Shown here piece by piece: positions 8,226 through 15,982 of a DNA stretch of 64,000 nucleotides. The DNA is from Photobacterium rosenbergii (GTDB lineage: Bacteria; Pseudomonadota; Gammaproteobacteria; Enterobacterales; Vibrionaceae), in the NCBI RefSeq assembly GCF_003026455.1, contig NZ_PYMB01000015.1:40146-104145 (forward strand), read 5' to 3'. Position numbers and translations under genes: made by a program. Under the pieces are notes generated by a model. It ran no database searches. It saw only the letters and a list, made by a program, of their open reading frames with translations, and was not told the origin of the DNA. Position 1 is the first letter of the stretch; the number at the start of each line of letters is the position of its first letter.

Positions 8226-8905
8226 TGGCGGCGGTCCTCTTTGAGTTGCCCATCTTCAAATACGATCACCCGTTTAGCCCGCTTGATCACCCTTGGGTCA
8301 TGGGTGGAAAAGATAAAGGTAGTCCCTTCCTTCTCGTTAAGCTGTTGCATAATATCCAGCAGCTCTGAGGTACTTTGGGCATCTAGGTTGGCCGTGGGCT
8401 CATCAGCCATCACAAAGCGTGGACGGGGTGCGAGTGCCCTAGCTACCGCAACACGCTGCTGCTGGCCACCGGACAATTTAGCCGGACGCTTGTGCTGCTG
8501 GTCCTCAAGCCCTACTTGGGTGAGTAGCTCTCCTGCCCGCCGACGACACGTGGCTTCATCATGCCCTTGCAGCTGCATCACGAATTCGACATTTTCTAGC
8601 GCAGTCAGCACCGGTAACAAACTGTAATCTTGGAAAATAAAACCAATATGATCCCGACGGAAGGCAATTAGCGCCTTTTCATCTAACTGGCAAATATCGC
8701 AGTCATCAATATGAACACTTCCGGAGCTCGGGCTGTCAATGCCACCAATCATGTTGAGCAAGGTTGTCTTCCCTGAACCAGAAGGCCCCATGATCGCGAC
8801 AAACTCCCCCTGCTCGACAGTAAGATCGAGAGCTCTTACCGCATGAACCGGAAAATCACTGTCAGGATTATAAATTTTGCACAATTTATTGATTAATATA
8901 GTCAT
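8222..8905 (-). CDS. ABC transporter ATP-binding protein, LolD/MacB type
   Basis: A 227-residue nucleotide-binding subunit. Walker A is MGPSGSGKTTL, the Q-loop FIFQDYSLLP, the signature LSGGQQQRVAVARAL, Walker B FVMADEPTANLD, and the H-switch FSTHD. It belongs to the LolD/MacB/FtsE class, which powers mechanotransmission rather than passage through a channel. ATG 8905 (MTILINKLCKIY) is chosen because it lies 14 bases after the stop of the permease gene; the upstream extension would overlap the permease. Confidence 0.93.
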   Translation of the reverse strand: MTILINKLCKIYNPDSDFPVHAVRALDLTVEQGEFVAIMGPSGSGKTTLLNMIGGIDSPSSGSVHIDDCDICQLDEKALIAFRRDHIGFIFQDYSLLPVLTALENVEFVMQLQGHDEATCRRRAGELLTQVGLEDQQHKRPAKLSGGQQQRVAVARALAPRPRFVMADEPTANLDAQSTSELLDIMQQLNEKEGTTFIFSTHDPRVIKRAKRVIVFEDGQLKEDRRQ

Positions 8906-8918
8906 TATTTTGTCTCTG

Positions 8919-10154
8919 TCAGTGCTTGTCAGCCATGGCATCAACAGGCCGTTGTTTGAGAATTTGCCGTGCTGGATAAAGCGCCGCCAACAGGCTCGCA
9001 GCAACAACCGTGAAGAAAATCATTTGGTATTCAGTAAAGGTCACTTGGGGATATAGCAAAGTATCGACGCCAAACGCCCCTAAACCCTCGGCCATGGCCC
9101 CGAGCGGTATCCCGGTGTATTGCAACACACCGATGACGATCAGGCTCGCGAGTAAACCAAGGCCTGCACCGGTAATTCCAAGCCATGCGGTTTCGAGCAT
9201 GATCAGAATAAAGACACGATGCTTTTGCATCCCCACCGCCATCAATACACCAAATTCACGAGTGCGCTCGAAGACAGACATCAACATGATATTGACGATA
9301 CCAAAGCCCATTGCCACCACAAATATACCGAGCATAATGGCATTACTTAGCCCCTGCTGATTGATTAGCGAGGCTAATAAAGGCTGCACCTGCTGCCAGT
9401 CGCGGATACGGTTACCCACAGATATGGCTTCATCGCCCCTCAATCGCTTTGCTTGCAACATGGCGGCATCATCACTCTCGAGCAACACAGCGACTTCATG
9501 TGCCCCTCCAATGCCTGCTAAAGCAGTAAGATCAGCCCGGCGTACAAAGACATTGCTGTCATCAAAACTAGTTGATGGCGTTTTGAATATCCCTCTTACC
9601 CTGAAAGCGGCACCGCTAACATCGCCAGAAGCATCGGTGAAAGTCAGGACCACCTTGGAGCCGATACGTAACTTAAGGCGGGACGCCGTTTTCTCAGAAA
9701 CCAGTACTGGATTCCGCCCCTCTTCGCTTAGCCACTCCCCTTGGGTAATGTTGTCAGCCAAAGGGGTCACTGTTGATTCCGCTTGTGTATCGATACCGTT
9801 GATACGGACGCCACGGTTACTGCGTGCCGATGCTACCATGCCATCAGCAATGAACCGTGCAGACCAACCTTTCAAACCAGGTATCGCCGCAACGGCTTTC
9901 TCAACGTCAGGTAAATCTACAATGGTGTGCTTAATATCAGGATCATCAAGGTAAAGCGTGTTCTGGACTTGAATATGGCTGGTCTGCCAAGCAATGGCAT
10001 TGTGGATCATGCTGCCGTACATGCCTGACAGGAACCCCATCATGGCAACGACCCCCATCAAGCCAAATACCATAGCGCCTAGCATGATGCCGGTACGTAG
10101 TTTATTGCGCCAGAGGTTACGCCAAGCCAATTTGAATAACATATCACTTCGCAT
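8919..10154 (-). CDS. ABC transporter permease, FtsX/MacB-type, second of a pair
   Basis: A 411-residue permease. An N-terminal helix (RTGIMLGAMVFGLMGVVAMMG) is followed by a large periplasmic MacB_PCD-like domain (about 45-270), then the FtsX domain with three helices and the conserved FERTREFGVLMAVGM motif. It overlaps the upstream permease by 11 bases (ATG inside the last codons); an internal ATG at 10142 (MLFKLAWRN) is the alternative start. With its neighbour it resembles the LolC/LolE pair, which extracts lipoproteins or lipids from the inner membrane. Confidence 0.9.
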   Translation of the reverse strand: MRSDMLFKLAWRNLWRNKLRTGIMLGAMVFGLMGVVAMMGFLSGMYGSMIHNAIAWQTSHIQVQNTLYLDDPDIKHTIVDLPDVEKAVAAIPGLKGWSARFIADGMVASARSNRGVRINGIDTQAESTVTPLADNITQGEWLSEEGRNPVLVSEKTASRLKLRIGSKVVLTFTDASGDVSGAAFRVRGIFKTPSTSFDDSNVFVRRADLTALAGIGGAHEVAVLLESDDAAMLQAKRLRGDEAISVGNRIRDWQQVQPLLASLINQQGLSNAIMLGIFVVAMGFGIVNIMLMSVFERTREFGVLMAVGMQKHRVFILIMLETAWLGITGAGLGLLASLIVIGVLQYTGIPLGAMAEGLGAFGVDTLLYPQVTFTEYQMIFFTVVAASLLAALYPARQILKQRPVDAMADKH

Positions 10155-11373
10155 AGCCGCCTCCCTTCAGTGCCTTGACCACTTCCAACCGGCGAACCCG
10201 CCACATCGGATAGACAAGGCAAACCACTAACAGCACCATGACGATAATAATTTGATCAAGCATTAGCATTGGGTCGAGCGCCATGGGCAGGATAGGATCC
10301 CACCCCATTTCAAGCACTAATTCAGCCGTCTCACCCGTCAGCGCTATTGGATTGATATAGAACCACACCAAGACAGGCAGAGTGATCACCATCCCTATCA
10401 CGATCCCAAGCAAACCAATCATCAAGGATTCCAACCCAATCAAAATGATGATTTTTCGCTTGAGCATGCCAGTTGCTAGCATCACGCCAAATTCACGCTG
10501 GCGCTCCAACGTCATCATCAGCAAGGTAGCAAACAAGCCAAAGCCAACAACGCCATACAGCAGGTACATGATGAAAATGCCACCAGCCTTATCCATCAAA
10601 ATTTGCTGGGCCATTTCCGGTGCGAGATCCTGCCAATCCCGGACATTGACCTCATCGCCATACGCTTGTCTAAGCTGGGTTTCCGTCGTGTCTAATTGGC
10701 CAAGCGGCTTGATATCCAATACCCATGCGGTTACCTGCTCCCCGGTGCTGTAGAGGGTTTGAGCGAGGGCGATTGGCATATAGACCAACTGGTTGTCTAG
10801 CTGGGCAACAGGGAAATCCAAGATACCTTTTACCCGATAAAGCCCTGCTGCGGTTTGTCCTCGGTAGCCCTGGCCATAGAGGATCAGCTCATCGCCAACG
10901 TCTAAACCAAAATAACGGGCAACCCCTTCGCCAATGAGAACTTGCTCATCGTCAGGCGACAAGAATTCCCCCTTAGCCAAACGATTTGAGATGTTGGAAT
11001 AACTATCTTCTGCTTGCGTATCGACCCCAAGCACCATCACACCTTTGGACTTGTCCCCAGATGCCGCTAAGGCAAACGACTCGATACGAGGGAGAATTCG
11101 ATCGACTGCCGGGTTAGATGATACAGGCCCAATAAAGGCCTTATCCATCGGCAACAGGTCATCGATACTGTTACTTTCAGCAAATTCCGAATGTTGCAAC
11201 TGAATAAGCCCAGTATAAAAACGGGCGGCATTTTCGATATTGTTGGCGTACGTCCCCTCCTGCAAGCTGCGCATGAACAGCGACAAGGCCAACGTCAGGG
11301 CCAGGGCAGCAGCGGTAAGGATGGTCCGCCGCTTCTGCCGCCAGATATTTCGCCAAGCTAATTTCAGTAACAT
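10144..11373 (-). CDS. ABC transporter permease, FtsX/MacB-type, first of a pair
   Basis: A 409-residue paralogue of the next permease, sharing the N-terminal LLKLAWRNIWRQKRRT block, a periplasmic domain, and the FtsX signature LERQREFGVMLATGML before the last three helices. The two proteins probably form a heterodimer. The gene follows the LolA-like gene by 30 bases in a tight operon. Confidence 0.9.
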   Translation of the reverse strand: MLLKLAWRNIWRQKRRTILTAAALALTLALSLFMRSLQEGTYANNIENAARFYTGLIQLQHSEFAESNSIDDLLPMDKAFIGPVSSNPAVDRILPRIESFALAASGDKSKGVMVLGVDTQAEDSYSNISNRLAKGEFLSPDDEQVLIGEGVARYFGLDVGDELILYGQGYRGQTAAGLYRVKGILDFPVAQLDNQLVYMPIALAQTLYSTGEQVTAWVLDIKPLGQLDTTETQLRQAYGDEVNVRDWQDLAPEMAQQILMDKAGGIFIMYLLYGVVGFGLFATLLMMTLERQREFGVMLATGMLKRKIIILIGLESLMIGLLGIVIGMVITLPVLVWFYINPIALTGETAELVLEMGWDPILPMALDPMLMLDQIIIVMVLLVVCLVYPMWRVRRLEVVKALKGGGYAK

Positions 11374-11403
11374 GGTTCTTCCTTGATTTCTTGTCCCTTA
11401 TCG

Positions 11404-12153
11404 CTAATCACGCAGAGACTTCATCTGACTTTGGGAGAAGAAACTTTCTTTTATCGGGAAGTTAAATTGAGCCTGGTGGGTAATAATTTCAGTTTTATTG
11501 CCCGGCTTATCGGCTGGCAGCATTTCCATCCGCGAGGCAACCTGACGGCCACCCATGTATTTCACATCATAGGTGTTCATGGTGTTGATCAGATCGTCAA
11601 ACTCATCGTAGAACTCAACCTTGCGTTGCAAGTAGGTCTGCTTAGAAATCCAAAGCCGGACCTTGCTCCAGACAACTGGCGCATTGGGTTTGGCGGTGGC
11701 ATCAATGACCCAACTGGCATCATTATCAAACACTTCGGTCCCCACCATCTTGTGGGTGTAATCCACCACAATCGATGACTGGTTAATCAAATCATCATTG
11801 GTAAAATCCGAGCCCATCCAAGACTGACCCAACATAGAAGGGGCTATTTTTACCACCCGTTCAATACTCGGTAGCCAGTTCCACATTTCCCGGTAACGTT
11901 TGAGCGAGGCACTGCCTTTGTCTTTGGCCGGCGCGGTCACCAACACCAACGACAAATCTTGCCCTTTGGTCCAGCTTTTCATGCTCATGGTGCGGGTCCA
12001 GTCAGGGCGCACAATACGCATGGTTGCCTCGGTATAACTGGAGTCACCCCGCATCTGCTGATCAGACTTTCTGACGATTGATGTAGCCGACTCTGCTAAT
12101 ACCCAAGTGGGTAGACAGGCTAGGATAACCAATAAAACCTTAAGTGATTGCAT
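11404..12153 (-). CDS. LolA-like periplasmic lipid/lipoprotein-carrier protein
   Basis: A 249-residue protein with a signal peptide (LKVLLVILACLPTWVLA) and the 'outer membrane lipoprotein-sorting protein' fold (the WNWLPSIERVVKIAPSMLG and GSDFTNDDLI blocks are characteristic). Relatives are half-barrel carriers like LolA/LolB that hold an acyl chain. They often sit beside MMPL/RND or ABC exporters, and here beside an ABC pair. It is probably the shuttle between permeases and outer-membrane barrel; the cargo is unknown. It starts two bases after the tetR stop. Confidence 0.85.
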   Translation of the reverse strand: MQSLKVLLVILACLPTWVLAESATSIVRKSDQQMRGDSSYTEATMRIVRPDWTRTMSMKSWTKGQDLSLVLVTAPAKDKGSASLKRYREMWNWLPSIERVVKIAPSMLGQSWMGSDFTNDDLINQSSIVVDYTHKMVGTEVFDNDASWVIDATAKPNAPVVWSKVRLWISKQTYLQRKVEFYDEFDDLINTMNTYDVKYMGGRQVASRMEMLPADKPGNKTEIITHQAQFNFPIKESFFSQSQMKSLRD

Positions 12154-12155
12154 CC

Positions 12156-12845
12156 CTATTCTCCTTCGTCAGTAAACCAGGCCTGCAGCAATTGGTCGTC
12201 AATCAAAGGCAGACTGCCAGGCGTCGCCCCGACCATTCGCTCAAGCACGAGTTGAGTCGCTTTTACTTCTACAACAACCTCATCCAGCAAACCTGACATC
12301 TTGTCGGTGTTTAGCATTTTTCGGGTGAGCTCTTCCGAAAAGCCGTTCAGTACGCTGACCATCAGCCTAGCCGTAACAGTGGTAGAAGGCGCATCAAAGA
12401 CCTTTTCTTGATTGCCCTGATGCAAAATGACTTCGTAATAGCCTGTAAGCAAAGCACTGACTTTTTGCATGAAGTTGTGTTTCAGCTGAAGGTTTTCATC
12501 CATGTTGATGATCTTAAAGAAACCCAGCATGATTTCCTTCTGGCCAACTTCCCATTGGTTAGTTCGACGCAGCAGGGTTTCCCACTTAGTCAAAGCATTG
12601 AGGTTGGGATCATCGACCAAGCCCCCGATTAACTGGCGGTATTGCACCAGCATGTCATCACTCCACGCTTCCAGCACCGCTTGCTTAGAATCGAAATGGT
12701 GGTAAAACGCTCCCTTGGATACCCCTACATACTGAATAAGGTCATTGACCGAGGTATTGGCATACCCTTTGGAGAAAAACAGTTCATTGGCTGCAGCAAT
12801 GAACTCAGTTCGTCGCTCCTGCGGCGATTTTACAACTCTTGACAT
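12156..12845 (-). CDS. TetR-family regulator heading the export operon
   Basis: A 229-residue TetR regulator with an N-terminal helix-turn-helix (VNDLIQYVGVSKGAFYHHF) and a ligand-binding C-terminal domain. It is the first gene of the operon reaching to 6996. A palindrome 16 bases upstream of its ATG, just after a sigma-70 promoter, makes autorepression of the whole operon likely. GAGGG before the ATG serves as ribosome site. Confidence 0.88.
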   Translation of the reverse strand: MSRVVKSPQERRTEFIAAANELFFSKGYANTSVNDLIQYVGVSKGAFYHHFDSKQAVLEAWSDDMLVQYRQLIGGLVDDPNLNALTKWETLLRRTNQWEVGQKEIMLGFFKIINMDENLQLKHNFMQKVSALLTGYYEVILHQGNQEKVFDAPSTTVTARLMVSVLNGFSEELTRKMLNTDKMSGLLDEVVVEVKATQLVLERMVGATPGSLPLIDDQLLQAWFTDEGE

Positions 12846-12860
12846 ACCCTGCCCTCACAG

Positions 12861-12914
12861 ACCGACCGACGGTCGGTATGTAAAAATCATATTCCTGTTT
12901 GGTATATTTTTCAA
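12861..12914 (-). promoter_or_regulatory. Promoter and TetR-type operator of the export operon
   Basis: On the minus strand, TTGAAA (12909-12914) and TATGAT (12886-12891) are spaced by 17 bases. The palindrome with arms ACCGACC (12861-12867) and GGTCGGT (12871-12877) lies at the expected start of transcription. Such position suits a repressor that blocks initiation. Confidence 0.75.
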
Positions 12915-13003
12915 TCAAAAGGTTCTAGCTCACCTGTGAACAAAAGCATTACCCCTTTCGTAGTAGACAATGACAATCGAGATAAGATGCAAGTGAGGTT
13001 CCC

Positions 13004-13318
13004 ATGACTTTCAAACAGATCGGTATTGCAGCGTTAATGATGTCAGCCAGCTCTATGACACTGGCCGATATACGCGTCATTGATTCACAAGCAGGTAGTT
13101 GGGTTCGCGTCACCGAGCAAGGCCAACCGGCTGCTAACGCACGTGTGAGTGTTAACAACAAGTCGAACCGAGGCCGAGTGTTCACGACTAATGAACGGGG
13201 TGAAGTCTTTATACCGCTCTACACCAGGCATTCTCAGGTACTTGAGTATTCGGTGTTAACTGAAAATGGTAACGAGTATTCTGAAACCGCCTTACATACG
13301 AAAAGCTCAGACAACTAA
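13004..13318 (+). CDS. Small secreted protein, tandem paralogue 1
   Basis: A 104-residue protein with a signal peptide (FKQIGIAALMMSASSMTLA, cleavage before DIRVID) and a short beta-rich domain: GSWVRVTEQGQPAANARVSV, then RGRVFTTNERGEVFIPLYTR. The pattern of 'reusable' turn, Asn/Gly turn and PLYTR recalls small transthyretin/carboxypeptidase-regulatory-like domains, but I do not recognise a family. It is closely similar to the protein at 13757, so the pair arose by duplication. GAGGT precedes the ATG. Confidence 0.78.
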   Translation: MTFKQIGIAALMMSASSMTLADIRVIDSQAGSWVRVTEQGQPAANARVSVNNKSNRGRVFTTNERGEVFIPLYTRHSQVLEYSVLTENGNEYSETALHTKSSDN

Positions 13319-13325
13319 CACCAAG

Positions 13326-13354
13326 GGAGCCAGTTACCACACATAGCTGGCTCC
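13326..13354 (+). terminator. Hairpin, probable terminator
   Basis: GGAGCCAG (13326-13333) pairs with CTGGCTCC (13347-13354) over a 13-base loop, followed by a pyrimidine-rich tail. It lies eight bases after the stop of the first paralogue. Confidence 0.6.
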
Positions 13355-13466
13355 TTCATTTCCCCCTTCTTTACATAGCTTTGCATTTCAACCGGTTTCA
13401 TTGACCTTGGCTAATTTACACTAGGCACTCGGCCTATTTTGCTTAGCTTTTAAAACACTATCTAAC

Positions 13467-13739
13467 ATGAAACCTATCCGCCCCAACCTGACCAACTACG
13501 ACGTTACCCGCTTGCTTGAAAGGCACCTTGCCGATATGGAGAAAAGAATGTGGCGTAGGATGATCATGATGATTGTTCTGGTCGCCGGTTTATTTTCTGG
13601 AGTGAATTACCTTATCTATACTGATCTAAAGCAGTTATCTACCGACGCGATTCGCTACTCCATCGAAACCAAGCATCACCTTCTTTTGATTGAAAGTGTA
13701 ATAAGCGAAGAAGGTGAAACCCCAACAATGTCAGGGTAA
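13467..13739 (+). CDS. Small single-pass membrane protein between the paralogues
   Basis: A 90-residue protein with a charged amphipathic N-terminus (residues 1-28), one transmembrane helix (about 31-50, MIMMIVLVAGLFSGVNYLIY) and a C-terminal tail of about 40 residues. No family is recognised. Its stop is 17 bases before the second secreted paralogue, so these two are probably co-transcribed. Function unknown. Confidence 0.65.
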   Translation: MKPIRPNLTNYDVTRLLERHLADMEKRMWRRMIMMIVLVAGLFSGVNYLIYTDLKQLSTDAIRYSIETKHHLLLIESVISEEGETPTMSG

Positions 13740-13756
13740 GTTGTAGAGAGGTTTAC

Positions 13757-14068
13757 ATGACATTCAAACAGGCAAGTATCGCAGCACTTATGTTATCTGC
13801 AAGTTCACTCGCTTTTGCTGATATCCGAATTATTGACACCCAAGCAGGGAGTTGGGTAAAAGTAACCGAAAATGGCAAACCGGCCGCCAATGCCAGAGTC
13901 AGTGTGAGCAACCCGGCCAACCGAGGAAAAGTGTACAAAACCAATGAGCATGGTGAAGTCTATATTCCTTTGTATACCCGCACCTCAAGCACTCTCACCT
14001 ACTCAATACTGACTGAAGAGAGAAATGAGTATACCCGGCGAAGCCTTCATACCAATAGTTTCGATTAA
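13757..14068 (+). CDS. Small secreted protein, tandem paralogue 2
   Basis: A 103-residue protein with signal peptide (FKQASIAALMLSASSLAFA) and the same beta-rich domain as the protein at 13004: DIRIIDTQAGSWVKVTENGK, PAANARVSVSNPANRGKVY and GEVYIPLYTRTS. About two thirds of the mature residues are shared. GAGAGG precedes the ATG. Likely periplasmic or surface; role unknown. Confidence 0.78.
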   Translation: MTFKQASIAALMLSASSLAFADIRIIDTQAGSWVKVTENGKPAANARVSVSNPANRGKVYKTNEHGEVYIPLYTRTSSTLTYSILTEERNEYTRRSLHTNSFD

Positions 14069-14102
14069 TCAGCTAGTTGAATATCTAATTACTTCAATGA
14101 AA

Positions 14103-14126
14103 AAGCCAGCTCATTTGAGCTGGCTT
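14103..14126. terminator. Bidirectional terminator
   Basis: AAGCCAGCTCA (14103-14113), two-base loop, TGAGCTGGCTT (14116-14126), flanked by A-run on the left and T-rich sequence on the right. It separates the secreted-protein gene from udp. Confidence 0.82.
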
Positions 14127-14155
14127 CTATAAATTGATTTGCTGCTTTTAGCTAA

Positions 14156-14923
14156 TTACTCAGCAAGCATACGACGTGCAGCGTCGACCACAACTTTGAT
14201 TGAACGCGCTTCTGTTTCTTTCAGGGTCGCATGGTCTGGGATCTCTTTCTGGGTACGGTTGATGATAACACCCGCCACACAGCCAGCACGTAGACCAGAG
14301 CTTGCACACATAGTTAGCAGTGTCGCTGACTCCATCTCGAAGTTCAGAACGCCCATTTCCTGCCACTCTTTCATCGAGCCCTGGAAACGACGAACTACGC
14401 GGCCAGAGAATGTGTCGTAGCGCTCTTGACCTGGGTAGAAGGTATCGCTTGAAGCCGTAACACCAGTGTGCACTTTCGCACCATCAGCATCACAGGCGGC
14501 TTTCATTGCTGTAGCAACATCAAAGTCAGCCACGGCTGGGAATTCCATTGGCGCAAAGTGCAGGCTCGCACCGTCTAGTCGTACAGAACCGGTAGAAACG
14601 ATCATGTCACCAACATTGATGTGCGGCTGGATAGCACCCGTTGTACCTACGCGAAGGAAAGTGCGTACACCCAACTGAGCCAACTCTTCAACGGCAATTG
14701 AAGTAGATGGGCCACCGATACCAGTAGAACAAACAACAACAGACTTACCATCTAATTTCGCACGGTACACCGTGTATTCACGGGAGCTTGCTAGGAACTC
14801 AGGGTTATCCATTAGGTTAGCGATTTTTTCAACACGTGCTGGATCGCCAGGAATAATGGCAAGCTCCGCACCGTTAAGATCTGCTTTGTTCACACCCAAA
14901 TGGAATACTGCGTTGTCAGACAT
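14156..14923 (-). CDS. udp: Uridine phosphorylase
   Basis: A 255-residue NP-I phosphorylase nearly collinear with E. coli Udp: VGTTGAIQPHINVGDMIVST, SVRLDGASLHFAPMEFPAV, ASSDTFYPGQERYDT, NFEMESATLLTMC. It cleaves uridine with phosphate to uracil and ribose-1-phosphate in the cytoplasm. ATG 14923 has AAAGGA seven bases upstream; the longer frame from 14998 runs through the untranslated leader. Two CRP-type sites 53 bp apart lie upstream, as at CytR-controlled nucleoside promoters. Confidence 0.95.
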   Translation of the reverse strand: MSDNAVFHLGVNKADLNGAELAIIPGDPARVEKIANLMDNPEFLASSREYTVYRAKLDGKSVVVCSTGIGGPSTSIAVEELAQLGVRTFLRVGTTGAIQPHINVGDMIVSTGSVRLDGASLHFAPMEFPAVADFDVATAMKAACDADGAKVHTGVTASSDTFYPGQERYDTFSGRVVRRFQGSMKEWQEMGVLNFEMESATLLTMCASSGLRAGCVAGVIINRTQKEIPDHATLKETEARSIKVVVDAARRMLAE

Positions 14924-14985
14924 AATCATATCCTTTCTATTGTTGCCGCCTGATAGGGAAATAGAGGCCAGCGGCTGATTCATTT

Positions 14986-15061
14986 TGTTTATACCCAAAT
15001 GGCTTCAACAGGAAGACGCCAGCGTTAAAGTAACTCTCTGGTAATCATTTGGGTATAAACA
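14986..15061. repeat. Inverted-repeat element in the udp leader
   Basis: TGTTTATACCCAAATG (14986-15001) and CATTTGGGTATAAACA (15046-15061) are perfect 16-base inverted arms around a 44-base centre that includes GGCTTCAACAGG. The form is that of a short palindromic intergenic repeat. TATACCCAAA occurs again near 42547 without a partner arm. It falls between the predicted udp promoter and its ATG. Confidence 0.7.
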
Positions 15062-15123
15062 GTTTCTGCATAACTGTGCTCGTAAAACACTTAATTACGA
15101 TAGCTGATTAAAATCAGCATTTG

Positions 15124-15192
15124 AGTGATCACAGTCACAGTAAACAAAATCCAACGATTTTCACGTTACATAAATTTGTGATATTAATCACT
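15124..15192. promoter_or_regulatory. Tandem CRP sites with CytR-like half-sites, udp promoter
   Basis: AGTGATCACAGTCACA (15124-15139) and TGTGATATTAATCACT (15177-15192) both carry the GTGA-N6-TCAC core; their centres are 53 bp apart. Between them, on the minus strand, GTTGGATT and TATGTAAC resemble the CytR octamer GTTGCATT and its inverse. A -10-like TATCGT at 15097-15102 suits a start near 15090 with CRP at -41.5. Confidence 0.72.
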
Positions 15193-15319
15193 AAAAATCG
15201 TTTGCGCGTGCGGTTTATCACACTATTTTTTCTTATTGAGTTAAACGATAATAGCCGCTTATTTTTTCAATAATCCTGCACTGCCAAGTCAGTATAGTTA
15301 ACTGCAAGGACGTTAATTA

Positions 15320-15943
15320 ATGATCGACTTCGCCATTTTGGCTGTATTTATTCCCACTTTCTTTTTTGTCTCTGTTACGCCCGGCATGTGCATGACGCTA
15401 TCAATGACTCTCGGGATGACGATTGGGGTTCGCAGAAGCCTGCCGATGATGTGGGGGGAATTGATTGGTGTGGCGCTAGTGTCCATCGCTTCAGTGATTG
15501 GTGTAGCCGCGATTATGCTGAACTACCCAGCTATCTTTTTGTTCCTAAAGTATGTTGGTGGTGGTTACTTGTTCTGGCTTGGTATTCAGATGTGGCGCTC
15601 CCGTGGCAAGTTGGCCATTCCGGATAATCTCGATGAAGAGGTCGATACTTCCCCAATAGGGCTGGCGATGCAAGGGTTTGTGACTGCCATTGCCAACCCG
15701 AAAGGCTGGGCATTTATGATTTCGCTCCTGCCTCCTTTCATCAATACCGATAATGCTCTAGTGCCGCAACTATCAGTGCTGATCACCATTATCCTTATCA
15801 CCGAGTTTAGCTGCCTGCTGCTTTATGCAAGTGGTGGCAGTACATTGCGCCGTTTCCTACAACAGCGCGGCAATGTCCAGATGCTAAACCGTATTGCCGG
15901 CTCCTTGATGATGGGGGTTGGGGTATGGTTAGCGGCAGGGTAA
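15320..15943 (+). CDS. LysE/RhtB-family amino-acid exporter
   Basis: A 207-residue membrane protein with about six helices. The family hallmarks are FVSVTPGMCMTLSMTLGMTIGVRRS near the N-terminus, KYVGGGYLFWLGIQMWRS, and ANPKGWAFMISLLPPFI. It should export an amino acid or similar metabolite by proton antiport; the substrate is unknown. AAGGA lies nine bases before the ATG. The second CRP site upstream could also act on this divergent gene. Confidence 0.88.
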   Translation: MIDFAILAVFIPTFFFVSVTPGMCMTLSMTLGMTIGVRRSLPMMWGELIGVALVSIASVIGVAAIMLNYPAIFLFLKYVGGGYLFWLGIQMWRSRGKLAIPDNLDEEVDTSPIGLAMQGFVTAIANPKGWAFMISLLPPFINTDNALVPQLSVLITIILITEFSCLLLYASGGSTLRRFLQQRGNVQMLNRIAGSLMMGVGVWLAAG

Positions 15944-15961
15944 AAAGTTGAGAAGATCCGA

Positions 15962-15982
15962 GGTGGGCGACTATCGCCCACC
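15962..15982. terminator. Hairpin overlapping the SDR stop codon
   Basis: GGTGGGCG (15962-15969), loop ACTAT, CGCCCACC (15975-15982). The loop contains the minus-strand TAG of the SDR gene, so coding and terminator sequence overlap. No good T-run follows, so termination strength is uncertain. Confidence 0.6.
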
